A DNA stretch of 34,087 bases from Muribaculaceae bacterium (GTDB lineage: Bacteria > Bacillota > Clostridia > Lachnospirales > Lachnospiraceae): the NCBI GenBank assembly GCA_023663465.1, contig JAMPHJ010000021.1, forward strand, positions 1 to 34,087, read 5' to 3'. Below, piece by piece: positions 8,398 through 17,023 of this stretch (the stretch's first letter is position 1; the number at the start of each line of letters is the position of its first letter). Position numbers and translations under genes: made by a program. The notes beneath the pieces are model-generated. The model did not search any database. It saw nothing but the letters and a program-made list of their open reading frames with translations, and was not told the origin of the DNA.

Positions 8398-10251
8398 ATG
8401 AAAATTCTTCTAACAGCCATCAATGCCAAATATATACACTCTAATCCGGCGGTATACAGTCTGCGTGCCTATGCGGGGGAAACGCTTGCGCCTTTTTTGG
8501 AAATTGCGGAGTATACGGTGAATCATAAAGAGGAAGAGATTCTGGCGGATTTATACCGAAGGAAACCGGACGTTATCGCCTTTTCCTGCTATATCTGGAA
8601 TTGGAGCATGGTTAGCCGTCTTCTACCGGAGCTGCCTAAGATTCTGCCGGGCGTACATATCTGGCTGGGCGGACCGGAAGTTTCTTATAACCCGGACGAG
8701 CTTCTGGCAAGTTATCCGATGATAGGTGGCATTATGATCGGGGAAGGGGAAGAAACCTTCCGGGAGCTGGCGGCATATTATTGCGGGAAGGACAAGAACT
8801 GCGGCGGTGCACAAGACGCGGATAACAGTCTGAATAGCTTAGAAAGCATGGAAGGAACTGCTTACTGCAGCACTCTGGAAAGCATAAAAGGAATCGTCTA
8901 CCGTGGCGGGGACGCTGTACATAGGGCGAAGCGGGAGCCTGTCGATATGTCGAAGCTGCCGTTTCTCTATGAGAATCCCGCGCCGTTTGAGAATAAGATT
9001 ATTTATTATGAGAGCAGCAGGGGTTGTCCTTTTCACTGCAGCTATTGCCTTTCTTCCATTGATAAGGGAGTGCGGCTGCGCAGTCTGGATATTGTGAAAA
9101 AGGAGCTGCAATTTTTCCTGGATCATAAAGTAAAGCAGGTGAAATTTGTAGACAGGACATTTAACTGTAATCATGAACATGCGATAGCAATCTGGCGGTA
9201 TTTGTCAGAAAATGACAATGGTGTCACAAATTTTCATTTTGAAATAGCGGCGGATATTCTTGGGGAGGAAGAGTTTGAGATTCTTTCGTCGATGCGTCCC
9301 GGTCTGGTGCAAATGGAAATCGGCGTACAGACGTTGAATACGGATACACTGCGGGAAATCCGGCGCACGACCAATCTTGTGAAATTAAAGGCTGCCGTAG
9401 AACGGATTCAGGGTTTTCACAATATCCATGTGCATCTGGATTTGATTGCGGGGCTTCCCTATGAAGATTACGAGAGTTTTGTCCGTTCTTTTAACGGCGT
9501 CTATGCGATGGCGCCGGAGCAGTTGCAGCTGGGCTTTCTGAAAATATTAAAAGGCTCCTATATGGCAGAAAAAGCGGCGGATTATGGAATGCAGTATAAA
9601 AGTACGCCGCCCTATGAAGTGCTTTCCACAAAATGGCTGCCTTATGAGAAGCTTTTATGTCTAAAACAGGTAGAAGAGATGGTAGAAATCTATTATAATA
9701 GTAATCAGTTCAGATATACGATGCCCGTGCTACAGACTGGATTCCCTGACGCGTATACCATGTATCTGCAGCTGGCGGATTTTTACCGCAGACGGGGGTA
9801 TTCCCTTTTTTCACCGTCTAGAAGTTATCGCTATGAGGCGTTGCTGGCATATGCGGAAGAGGCGGGTCTTCGTATGGCTGGAAAAGAAGGTCTGCTGGCG
9901 CAGGTTCTGACATTTGATTTATATCTGCGGGAGAATATGAAAAGCAGACCGGATTTTGCCAGGGATTTAACGCCTTATAAGGCGCGTATCCGGGAGTTTT
10001 ATAGGCAGGAAGAAGCGCAGAGGAAGTATCTGCCGGCGTATGCCGGTTATGACGCCAGACAGCTTGCCCGGATGACGCATATCGAATTTTTTGACTATCC
10101 GGTATGGGAAAAATCCGTCCCAGAGCGCATGAAAAAACTGGACAATCCTCAGCTGGTACTGTTTGATTACCATGTCCGGGACGCACTGACTTACGAGGCG
10201 AATTATCAAGTCGTGCCAACAAGCGTTTATGTCTGCTCTGCCGGTTCCTAA
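8398..10251 (+). CDS. B12-binding domain radical SAM protein, DUF4080 type
   Basis: A 617-residue cytoplasmic protein. Residues 1-140 form a cobalamin-binding-type Rossmann domain (PDVIAFSCYIWNWS, then HIWLGGPEVSYNP and GEGEETFREL). The radical SAM core follows with the cluster motif C-x3-C-x2-C in RGCPFHCSYCLSS near residue 209, continuing to about 420. The remaining ~190 residues match the C-terminal extension (DUF4080) that I associate with this family. A loop at about 130-165 between the two domains (NCGGAQDADNSLNS and on) appears expanded. The reaction is not known; members are often described as putative methyltransferases. It starts six bases after the AlbA_2-type gene, with only a weak GAGG inside that gene's end, so translation may be coupled. 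Confidence 0.88.
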   Translation: MKILLTAINAKYIHSNPAVYSLRAYAGETLAPFLEIAEYTVNHKEEEILADLYRRKPDVIAFSCYIWNWSMVSRLLPELPKILPGVHIWLGGPEVSYNPDELLASYPMIGGIMIGEGEETFRELAAYYCGKDKNCGGAQDADNSLNSLESMEGTAYCSTLESIKGIVYRGGDAVHRAKREPVDMSKLPFLYENPAPFENKIIYYESSRGCPFHCSYCLSSIDKGVRLRSLDIVKKELQFFLDHKVKQVKFVDRTFNCNHEHAIAIWRYLSENDNGVTNFHFEIAADILGEEEFEILSSMRPGLVQMEIGVQTLNTDTLREIRRTTNLVKLKAAVERIQGFHNIHVHLDLIAGLPYEDYESFVRSFNGVYAMAPEQLQLGFLKILKGSYMAEKAADYGMQYKSTPPYEVLSTKWLPYEKLLCLKQVEEMVEIYYNSNQFRYTMPVLQTGFPDAYTMYLQLADFYRRRGYSLFSPSRSYRYEALLAYAEEAGLRMAGKEGLLAQVLTFDLYLRENMKSRPDFARDLTPYKARIREFYRQEEAQRKYLPAYAGYDARQLARMTHIEFFDYPVWEKSVPERMKKLDNPQLVLFDYHVRDALTYEANYQVVPTSVYVCSAGS

Positions 10252-10269
10252 AGCTGAATGCTGACTGAC

Positions 10270-10371
10270 AATTGATTTCCATGGAATTTTAGAGAGGAAG
10301 GATACGAGCACGGAAAGATAACGCAGTTCCTCATAAATTGATTTCCACGGAATTTTAGAAAGGAAGAATAC
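10270..10371 (+). repeat. Duplicated 36-base leader sequence before nth
   Basis: Two direct copies, 10270-10305 and 10336-10371, agree at 33 of 36 positions and lie 66 bases apart. Each holds AATTGATTTCCA-GGAATTTTAGA followed by a purine-rich AGGAAG. The second copy provides the region just upstream of the nth ATG. The first has an internal TTCCATGGAA palindrome. They may be paired regulator sites or a simple local duplication. Confidence 0.8.
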
Positions 10372-10373
10372 CA

Positions 10374-11030
10374 ATGACAAAACATACGAAAGCAATCTTA
10401 GATTTGCTGGACGCCCACTATGGGACGGATTACACTTGTTACTTACAGCATGAAAACGCATGGCAGCTTCTGATTGCAACGATGCTCAGCGCGCAGTGCA
10501 CGGACGCCAGGGTGAATATCGTCACCAAAGACCTTTTTCGCAAATATCAGAGTATAGATGATTTTGCCGAAGCGGACTTAAAAGAGTTGGAGCAGGATAT
10601 TCATTCGACAGGTTTTTACCATAATAAAGCGAAAAATATTATTGCGTGCTGCAAAGATTTGCGGGATAAATTCGGCGGGGAAGTGCCAAATTCCATAGAA
10701 GAGCTGACCTCTTTGGCGGGCGTGGGGCGCAAAACCGCGAACGTCATCCGCGGCAATATTTTTCACGAACCTAGCGTAGTAGTGGACACCCATGTGAAAA
10801 GGATTTCCAAGAAGCTTGGGATTACCAAAGAGGACGATCCGGTGAAGGTGGAAATGGAGCTTATGAAGGCGCTGCCGAAGGATCATTGGATTTTATGGAA
10901 TATTCAGATTATTACGTTGGGAAGGCAGATTTGTAAAGCGCCTACGCCGAAATGCGAGGAGTGCTTTTTGCAGGAGCATTGTGCGGATTATCAGAAGAGA
11001 AATCCGCGCCGGAAACGGAGGGATATATGA
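10374..11030 (+). CDS. nth: Endonuclease III (DNA glycosylase/AP lyase)
   Basis: Removes oxidised pyrimidines from DNA and nicks the resulting abasic site in base excision repair. The 218-residue length is typical. The helix-hairpin-helix SLAGVGRKTANVI carries the catalytic lysine. The catalytic aspartate is in VVDTHVKR. The C-terminal C-x6-C-x2-C-x5-C (CKAPTPKCEECFLQEHC) binds the [4Fe-4S] cluster. AGAAAGGAAG lies upstream in the second copy of the duplicated leader. The TGA overlaps the next gene's ATG (ATGA), so nth and the exonuclease gene are translationally coupled. Confidence 0.97.
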   Translation: MTKHTKAILDLLDAHYGTDYTCYLQHENAWQLLIATMLSAQCTDARVNIVTKDLFRKYQSIDDFAEADLKELEQDIHSTGFYHNKAKNIIACCKDLRDKFGGEVPNSIEELTSLAGVGRKTANVIRGNIFHEPSVVVDTHVKRISKKLGITKEDDPVKVEMELMKALPKDHWILWNIQIITLGRQICKAPTPKCEECFLQEHCADYQKRNPRRKRRDI

Positions 11031-11728
11031 TAGATTCCTATGTATGCCTGGATTTAGAGACTACGGGACTAGACCCGAAGCGGGATAAAATCATCGAAAT
11101 CGGCGCTATCCGGGTAAGGGATGGCGAGCCCGCAGGCGGAATGGAAACTTTTGTCAATCCGGGCAGGAAACTGGAAGAGCGGATTGTGGAGCTGACCGGT
11201 ATCCGGGATGAGGACTTGGAAGATGCCCCCGACATATCCGAGGCGCTGCCGCAGCTGATTCAGTTTATCGGGGAAGATATTCTGCTGGGGCATAGTATCC
11301 TGTTTGACTATTCCTTTGTAAAAAGGGCTGCGGTCAATCAACGGCTGACTTTTGAGAAAAAGGGAATCGATACGTTGAAACTTGCCAGAAAATTTTTACC
11401 GGATTTAGAAAGCAGGAGCCTTGCGTTTCTATGCGGGCATTTTGGAATCGAGCATAGCGCGCACAGGGCGGCTGCGGACGCGAGGGCGACCATAGATTTG
11501 TACCGGAAACTGACGGAGCTTTTTTATGAAGGAAGTGAAGAGGCGTTCCAGCCTGTATTGTTATCTTATCGGGCCAAAAGGGAAACGCCGCTTACGATAC
11601 CGCAAAAAGAGCAGTTATATAAATTGATAGACAAGCATAAACTAAAAGTAGATTATCAGGTAGACAAGCTTACCCGCAGCGAGGCAAGCCGTATCATTAC
11701 TCAGATTCTTGCAGAATACGGACGATAG
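11027..11728 (+). CDS. DnaQ-like 3'-5' exonuclease (DEDDh)
   Basis: A 233-residue exonuclease of the epsilon/PolC-proofreading superfamily. The DEDDh residues are visible: D9 and E11 in CLDLETTGL, the aspartate in GHSILFDYSF, and H and D in HRAAADARATIDLY. After residue ~180 a small domain (TIPQKEQLYKLIDKH, then LTRSEASRIITQIL) resembles the DUF3072-type helical tail found in some such proteins. I take the ATG at 11027, which overlaps the nth stop, instead of an upstream in-frame start at 10952 buried in nth. Co-expression with nth suggests a DNA repair or processing role. Its last 32 bases overlap the convergent gene's 3' end. Confidence 0.9.
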   Translation: MIDSYVCLDLETTGLDPKRDKIIEIGAIRVRDGEPAGGMETFVNPGRKLEERIVELTGIRDEDLEDAPDISEALPQLIQFIGEDILLGHSILFDYSFVKRAAVNQRLTFEKKGIDTLKLARKFLPDLESRSLAFLCGHFGIEHSAHRAAADARATIDLYRKLTELFYEGSEEAFQPVLLSYRAKRETPLTIPQKEQLYKLIDKHKLKVDYQVDKLTRSEASRIITQILAEYGR

Positions 11729-12302
11729 TGTTTTTCATGACCGATTGCAGGGACTCCGCCACCGGATAGAGCGTCTGTATTTTTTCGGGTGTGTTCTCTT
11801 CTTTGTATATCGTACATAGAAGTTTGTAGGAGCCGCTGATATCGGTTCCGGTGGAAACGGCAAATTCTAAGATATCCTTTGCCTGCGCCGGATAGCCTTT
11901 TTCATACAGATAGGACGCCCACTGGTTCAAAGTGCGGACAAGGATGGTATAGTTCTGGTCGTAGCGCATTAATAAATCGAGATTGGGCGCGCCGTATTTT
12001 AATTTCAAATCGGTATTGCTGATGCCGGTAAAATTGACGATTTTATTTTCGCTTAAAGTGCGCAGCGTATTCTGGTACTCGGCAATTTGTTCATCTTCCG
12101 CCAGAAGCTGCATGGGAAGCGTATCAAAGGGAATCGTGATATAGGCGAGGTCATCTAAGGATTTTTTCCGGGTATTGTTTGCCCGGCGTTCTTTGATAAA
12201 AAATTCCTGTTCCGCGGCTTCATCTAACCGGCTGCGTTTGACACGTTGGTAATTAAACCATATAACAAAGACGATAAAACTTGCAAAAAGGGGAAATTTC
12301 AT
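11697..12302 (-). CDS. Conserved membrane-anchored protein of unknown function
   Basis: I do not recognise a named family. The 201-residue protein has an N-terminal hydrophobic helix (about residues 3-17, FPLFASFIVFVIWF) followed by a basic, charged stretch. A soluble helical region follows. Residues about 120-180 (LNQWASYLYEKGYPAQAKDILEFAV) look like one or two TPR-type helix pairs. AAAGGA on the minus strand supports the start. The stop lies inside the exonuclease gene (32-base tail-to-tail overlap), with no terminator between them. Its start codon is only 38 bases from that of the divergent 34-residue peptide. Confidence 0.75.
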   Translation of the reverse strand: MKFPLFASFIVFVIWFNYQRVKRSRLDEAAEQEFFIKERRANNTRKKSLDDLAYITIPFDTLPMQLLAEDEQIAEYQNTLRTLSENKIVNFTGISNTDLKLKYGAPNLDLLMRYDQNYTILVRTLNQWASYLYEKGYPAQAKDILEFAVSTGTDISGSYKLLCTIYKEENTPEKIQTLYPVAESLQSVMKNTIVRILQESE

Positions 12303-12340
12303 TTATAATATCCTTTCAGTAAGCAGGGAGGTCTGGGTTG

Positions 12341-12445
12341 ATGTTTTCATGGCATAATAAAAAGTCGAGGCAGATTATATCCGCCGTTATTATTATCGTG
12401 CTGATTCTGGCAATGGTGATGCCGCTTCTTCTGGCAACCATATAA
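12341..12445 (+). CDS. 34-residue single-helix membrane peptide
   Basis: A short ORF with a strong Shine-Dalgarno (GGGAGG, 12326-12331) nine bases before its ATG. It encodes a polar, basic head (MFSWHNKKSRQ) and a hydrophobic helix (about residues 12-33, IISAVIIIVLILAMVMPLLL). The shape resembles the ~31-residue Prli42-type membrane peptides of Firmicutes (basic NKK head plus one helix ending the protein). That is a likeness in layout, not demonstrated homology. It diverges from the anchored unknown protein and lies about 100 bases before the VanW gene. Confidence 0.6.
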   Translation: MFSWHNKKSRQIISAVIIIVLILAMVMPLLLATI

Positions 12446-12547
12446 GCCGTATAACAAGTTTTAGTGTAGCACATTTTTGGATGGGAAGCAATGGAAGGAA
12501 AATTTTAGTAAAATAGAATAAAAAGGAATGAAGAAAGGATGAGCGCG

Positions 12548-14140
12548 ATGCGTGCATTAGGAAGAGGGCTTGCCATTACGGCGGCATTCTATATTGGAAT
12601 TTTCTCACTGGGGATGACGGCGGATGCAAAGGCAAAGTCCGAGGAAAAAATAGAAGCAGGAATCTATGTGAATGACATTCATTTATCCGGGAAAACGGTT
12701 TCCGAGGCAAAGAAAGAAGTACAGGCGTATGTGGATTCTTTTGCAGATACGCAGATTACATTGAATGCAATGGATGGGGAGACCATCGTCACGACGGCAG
12801 AAGAGCTGGGACTGAAATGGAAAAATCAGAATATTATAGAGGAAGCGGCGGGTCTTGGAAAAGACGGCGATATTGTACGCTGTTATAAGGCGTTGAAAGA
12901 TTTGCAATATGCCAATAAAGTTTATGACGTTGTTTTTGATTTTGACAGAAATAAGATTAAGAGCCTAATCGAAGAGCAGGGCGCGCAGTATGCCCAGGAA
13001 GCAATCGATGCGGCATTGGTAAGGGAAAACGATTCTTTTCGGATTACCGAAGGGCAGACGGGGATTCAGGTGGATGTGGACGCGTCCACAGACGCAGTCT
13101 ATGAATATCTGACCCAGAATTGGGACGGCGAAGAGGAAAGTATTGATTTAGTCATAGAAGTTGTAGAGCCGCGGGGAACTGCAGAAGAGCTGTCTATGGT
13201 AAAAGATGTGCTGGGTACTTTTACGACAAGTTATTCCACATCGGGATCTTCGAGAAGCGCCAATGTGGAAAACGGCTGCAAGCTGATTAACGGCTGTACG
13301 TTGTATCCGGGCGACGAGTTTTCCGCCTATGAAGCGGTTTCTCCTTTTTCAGAGGCAAACGGATACTATATGGCGGGTTCTTACCTGAACGGACAGGTTG
13401 TGGACAGTCTGGGCGGCGGTATCTGCCAGGTTTCTACGACTTTATATAACGCGGTTTTAAACGCGGAGCTGGAAGTGACAGAGCGGTATAACCACTCCAT
13501 GATTGTAACCTATGTGGAGCCTTCCGCGGACGCGGCGATTGCGGAGTCTTCAGGAAAAGATTTCAAATTTGTGAATAATCTGGACTATCCGATTTATATA
13601 GAAGGAAAGACGAACCCGGATAAAAAAATTACTTTTACGATTTATGGAAAAGAAACGAGGGACAGCAACAGAAAGGTTACTTATGAAAGCGTTGTGCTGG
13701 AAACGATAGCGCCCGATACGGAAGTGATTTATCAGGATGCAGGGCAGCCGGTCGGATATTGTTCCGTGCAGTCGGCACATATCGGCTATAAGGCGCAGCT
13801 CTGGAAAGTTGTCACAGTGGATGGCGTAGAAGTCAGCAGGGAGCAGGTCAACAGCAGCTCTTATAATAAGGCGCCAAGAAGCGCGACTGTAGGAATCGCA
13901 ACCGCAGACCCTGCGGCATACAATGCGATTATGGCGGCAATCGCAACGAACAGCATCGACCAGGTGAAAGCCGTAGCGGGCGCATATCAGGCGACGGCGG
14001 ATGCAGCGGCGGCACAGGCGGCATTAGAAGCGGCACAGGCGCAGGCAGCAGCGGAAGCACAGGCAGCGCAGCAAGCCGCACAGCAGGAGCAGCCACCCGC
14101 ACCGGCGCCAGATCCGGAGGGGAGCGAGACCGCGCCGTAA
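12548..14140 (+). CDS. VanW-family cell-envelope protein with peptidoglycan-binding-like domain
   Basis: A secreted or anchored envelope protein of 530 residues. An N-terminal hydrophobic segment (about 4-25) could be a signal peptide or anchor. Residues about 40-190 resemble the PG_binding_4 domain that often precedes VanW. The VanW domain (about 215-360) shows YPGDEFSAYEAVSPF, GGGICQVSTTLYNAVL and ERYNHSM. A G5-like segment follows (PDTEVIYQDAGQP, then LWKVVTVDGVEVSRE). The tail (about 475-530) is Ala/Gln-rich and ends in a proline-rich stretch. Upstream ATG 12539 has AGG directly against it. ATG 12548 is nine bases from GAAAGG and is preferred. VanW's biochemical role is unknown. Confidence 0.88.
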   Translation: MRALGRGLAITAAFYIGIFSLGMTADAKAKSEEKIEAGIYVNDIHLSGKTVSEAKKEVQAYVDSFADTQITLNAMDGETIVTTAEELGLKWKNQNIIEEAAGLGKDGDIVRCYKALKDLQYANKVYDVVFDFDRNKIKSLIEEQGAQYAQEAIDAALVRENDSFRITEGQTGIQVDVDASTDAVYEYLTQNWDGEEESIDLVIEVVEPRGTAEELSMVKDVLGTFTTSYSTSGSSRSANVENGCKLINGCTLYPGDEFSAYEAVSPFSEANGYYMAGSYLNGQVVDSLGGGICQVSTTLYNAVLNAELEVTERYNHSMIVTYVEPSADAAIAESSGKDFKFVNNLDYPIYIEGKTNPDKKITFTIYGKETRDSNRKVTYESVVLETIAPDTEVIYQDAGQPVGYCSVQSAHIGYKAQLWKVVTVDGVEVSREQVNSSSYNKAPRSATVGIATADPAAYNAIMAAIATNSIDQVKAVAGAYQATADAAAAQAALEAAQAQAAAEAQAAQQAAQQEQPPAPAPDPEGSETAP

Positions 14141-14223
14141 GGTTTGGGGCATTTTGCGTGCATCGAACGAGACAGAGACGTCAAAGGTTGATTGGTTACA
14201 AAAACGGAACAGGCGGCAATTGT

Positions 14224-15369
14224 ATGATGAGAAATGGGAAAGTATCGGAAAATGTACTCATACGTTCTGTTTTGAGAAAGATAAAGGGCAGAAGGGAAGA
14301 AGTAATATGCGGCGCAGGAATAGGGATAGACTGCGCCGTTTTATCGTTTGGGGAGGGGGAAGAAACCCTCTGCTCCACGAATCCTGTCTGCGCGCCCACA
14401 GATAGAATCTGTGTTTATGGGATTCACAGGGCGTTGAATAATCTGGCGGCGGCGGGCGCGGAGCCGGTGGGCGTCCTGCTTTCTTTCCTGCTGCCAGAAG
14501 GGATGGAAGAGAGTATCTTACAGGACATGATGCAGCAGGCGGAAAATATCTGCGCTGCTCATCATGTACAGATTATCGGCGGACATACGGAAACGGCGAT
14601 GGGCGTCAGGGAGCCTGTTCTGAATGTGACGGGGATTGGGAAACGAAAGAGGGACTGTCAGACAGAGAAAGGGAGCGGCAGACCGGGGCAGGATGAGAAA
14701 GTCAGTAAGATGGAAATTGCCAGACCGGGGCAGGATGAGGAAGTCAGCGAGATGGGAATTGCCAGACCGGGGCAGGATGAGACGGTCAGTAAGATGGGCA
14801 TCGTCAGACCCGGACAGGACGTGGTTGTCAGTAAATGGATTGGACTGGAGGGCTCTGTTAGGATTGCAAGAGAGTGCAGGGAAGCGCTGCGTCGTCGCTA
14901 CCCAGAGAGAATGATAGACGAAGCGGCGGAATTTGAAAGGTTTTTATCCGTTATTCCGGAGGCCGCCACCGCCGTTAAGTCCGGCGTCTGCGGTATGCAT
15001 GATGTTTCTCAGGGCGGTATTTTCGGCGCGCTGTGGGAACTGGCGGATAAGGCTGGCGTTGGACTGGAAATTGATTTGAAAAAACTGCCAATCCGGCAGG
15101 AAACAGTAGAGCTTTGCGAATTTTATGATTTAAATCCCTATGAGCTGCTATCGGGCGGCGCGCTTTTAATGACGACAGAAGACGGGACGGCGCTTGTATC
15201 GGCGCTCGGTAAAGAGGGGATTCCTGCGGTGATAGTCGGAAAGACTACGGCGGGAAACGACAGGGTACTCTACAACGAAGAAGAAAAACGTTTTTTGGAA
15301 CCGCCTAAGGCGGACCAGATTTATTGTCTTTATCAAGAAAAGGGAAAGGAAAAGGTATGGGAGCAATGA
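14224..15369 (+). CDS. AIR-synthase-like (PurM/HypE-fold) protein with internal repeat expansion
   Basis: A 381-residue protein of the PurM/HypE/ThiL superfamily of ATP-using enzymes. The N-terminal half has the metal/ATP segment CGAGIGIDCAVL and the IGGHTETA region. The C-terminal half has GMHDVSQGGIFGALWELADKAG and SGGALLMTTEDG. It is like the 'AIR synthase related' proteins of clostridia, whose substrate is not established. Four 14-residue tandem repeats occupy about residues 153-208. Only the last continues into the expected VSKWIGLEGS segment. An ATG at 14224 with AGGCGG seven bases upstream is preferred over GTG 14158. The end overlaps the Lrp gene, making it the first gene of a four-gene operon. 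Confidence 0.8.
   Translation: MMRNGKVSENVLIRSVLRKIKGRREEVICGAGIGIDCAVLSFGEGEETLCSTNPVCAPTDRICVYGIHRALNNLAAAGAEPVGVLLSFLLPEGMEESILQDMMQQAENICAAHHVQIIGGHTETAMGVREPVLNVTGIGKRKRDCQTEKGSGRPGQDEKVSKMEIARPGQDEEVSEMGIARPGQDETVSKMGIVRPGQDVVVSKWIGLEGSVRIARECREALRRRYPERMIDEAAEFERFLSVIPEAATAVKSGVCGMHDVSQGGIFGALWELADKAGVGLEIDLKKLPIRQETVELCEFYDLNPYELLSGGALLMTTEDGTALVSALGKEGIPAVIVGKTTAGNDRVLYNEEEKRFLEPPKADQIYCLYQEKGKEKVWEQ
14680..14847 (+). repeat. Four 42-base in-frame tandem repeats
   Basis: Units at 14680-14721, 14722-14763, 14764-14805 and 14806-14847 encode RPGQDEKVSKMEIA, RPGQDEEVSEMGIA, RPGQDETVSKMGIV and RPGQDVVVSKWIGL. The first three units are nearly identical in DNA. The fourth matches what I expect at this place in the family, so the others look like expanded copies of it. 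Confidence 0.92.
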
Positions 15370-15848
15370 GAGAAAAATTATTGGCAATGATTGAGAAAAA
15401 CAGTCGTATTGATATGAGAGAGCTTGCCGTTATCATGGGCGAGGAAGAGATTGATATCGCGAATGAGTTGGCGGCATTGGAAAGCGAGGGAATTATCTGC
15501 GGTTATCATACGTTAATCGACTGGGAAAAAACTTCCATCGAAAAAGTGACGGCGCTTATCGAAGTGCGGGTAACGCCCCAGCGGGGGCAGGGCTTCGACA
15601 GCATTGCGGAGCGCATTTACAAATACCCGGAAGTCAACTCCGTCTATCTGATCTCCGGCGGATACGATTTGCTTGTTACATTAGAGGGGAAATCCTTAAA
15701 AGAAATATCCGGCTTTGTTTCGGATAAACTTTCCACGCTGGATACGGTACTGAGTACGGCGACGCATTTTATCCTGAAAAAATATAAAGACCACGGGACG
15801 ATTCTAGCGAAAAAATATGAAGATACAAGAGAGAAGGTGACACCATGA
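15357..15848 (+). CDS. Lrp/AsnC-family transcriptional regulator
   Basis: A 163-residue regulator. The N-terminal winged HTH (MIEKNSRIDMRELAVIMG through ALESEGIICGYHTLIDW) is followed by a RAM ligand-binding domain at about 65-150 (ALIEVRVTPQRGQGFDSIAERI, then VYLISGGYDLLVTLEGKS). ATG 15357 has GGAAAGG seven bases upstream. ATG 15366, overlapping the previous stop as ATGA, is an alternative. Its last codons overlap the aminotransferase start (ATGA at 15845-15848). Lrp proteins often sense amino acids, and the fused layout suggests it controls the neighbouring aminotransferase, but this is inferred. Confidence 0.93.
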   Translation: MGAMREKLLAMIEKNSRIDMRELAVIMGEEEIDIANELAALESEGIICGYHTLIDWEKTSIEKVTALIEVRVTPQRGQGFDSIAERIYKYPEVNSVYLISGGYDLLVTLEGKSLKEISGFVSDKLSTLDTVLSTATHFILKKYKDHGTILAKKYEDTREKVTP

Positions 15849-17017
15849 GAAATCCGTTAGCGGAAAAAGTAGTGGGCATAAGGCCGTCGGGAATCCGAAA
15901 ATTTTTCGATATTGTAAATGAGATGGACGACGTCATTTCTCTTAGCGTGGGGGAGCCGGATTTCGATACGCCCTGGCATATCCGGGACGAGGGAATTTAT
16001 TCTTTGGAAAAAGGAAGGACTTTTTATACGTCTAACGCTGGATTAAAGAGCCTGAAGGAAGAAATCGCAAACTATTTAAAGCGGAAACAGGGTGTGGAAT
16101 ATCACCCGGAAGATGAGATTTTCGTGACGGTAGGCGGCTCCGAGGGAATTGACGCTGCGCTGCGCGCCATGCTGAATCCGGGCGAAGAAGTCCTGATACC
16201 CCAGCCCAGCTATGTATCCTATGAACCCTGCGCTATCTTAGCGGGCGGCGTTCCGGTGATTATTGAGTTAAAAGCGGAAAATGAATTTCGCTTGACGGCA
16301 GAGGAAATAGAGGCGGCAGTTACCGATAAGACGAAGATTCTGATTTTACCGTTTCCCAATAATCCGACGGGCGCGATTATGGAAAAAAAGGATTTGGAAG
16401 CAATCGCCGAGGTTATTATAAAACATGACATCTTTGTCATTTCTGATGAGATTTATTCTGAGCTGACCTATAAGGACAAACATGTATCCATCGTGGAAAT
16501 TCCGGGAATGCAGGAGCGGACGATTCTGATTAACGGTTTTTCCAAAGCGTATGCAATGACCGGCTGGCGGCTTGGCTATGCCTGCGGACCCAGGGAAATC
16601 ATAGGGCAGATGCTTAAAATTCACCAGTTTGCCATTATGTGCGCGCCTACGACGAGTCAGTATGCGGCGGTGGAAGCGCTGCGCAACGGGGACGAGGACG
16701 TACTGGAAATGCGGGAGGCGTATGACCAGAGACGAAGATATCTATTATATGCTTTCAAAGAAATGGGACTGGAATGCTTTGAACCTTTCGGCGCATTCTA
16801 TGTCTTTCCCTGTATCAAAGAATTTGGCATGACAAGCGACGAATTTGCCACCCGATTTCTAAAAGAAGAAAAAGTAGCGGTCGTTCCGGGCACTGCGTTT
16901 GGCGACTGCGGGGAAGGATTCGTGCGGATTTCTTATGCGTATTCGTTGGAAAATCTGAAAGTGGCAATCGGGAGATTACAGGATTTCATTGGAAGGCTGC
17001 GGAAAGAGAAGGATTGA
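15845..17017 (+). CDS. PLP-dependent class I/II aminotransferase
   Basis: A 390-residue fold-type I aminotransferase of the aspartate-aminotransferase group. The PLP-binding lysine is K234 in GFSKAYAMTGWRLGY. PNNPTGAI, SDEIYSEL and the C-terminal FVRISYAYSLENL with the substrate-carboxylate arginine are all present. This subgroup, often paired with an Lrp regulator in clostridia, acts on aromatic or neutral amino acids and 2-oxo acids. The exact substrate cannot be told. It starts within the Lrp stop (ATGA) and ends six bases before trmL, so it is within a tight operon. Confidence 0.93.
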   Translation: MRNPLAEKVVGIRPSGIRKFFDIVNEMDDVISLSVGEPDFDTPWHIRDEGIYSLEKGRTFYTSNAGLKSLKEEIANYLKRKQGVEYHPEDEIFVTVGGSEGIDAALRAMLNPGEEVLIPQPSYVSYEPCAILAGGVPVIIELKAENEFRLTAEEIEAAVTDKTKILILPFPNNPTGAIMEKKDLEAIAEVIIKHDIFVISDEIYSELTYKDKHVSIVEIPGMQERTILINGFSKAYAMTGWRLGYACGPREIIGQMLKIHQFAIMCAPTTSQYAAVEALRNGDEDVLEMREAYDQRRRYLLYAFKEMGLECFEPFGAFYVFPCIKEFGMTSDEFATRFLKEEKVAVVPGTAFGDCGEGFVRISYAYSLENLKVAIGRLQDFIGRLRKEKD

Positions 17018-17023
17018 CAGACC

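Noticed and set aside
9967..10479. 170-codon minus-strand ORF with a repeated peptide
   Set aside because: The repeated peptide is only the duplicated nth leader read backwards; it lies opposite the radical SAM and nth genes.
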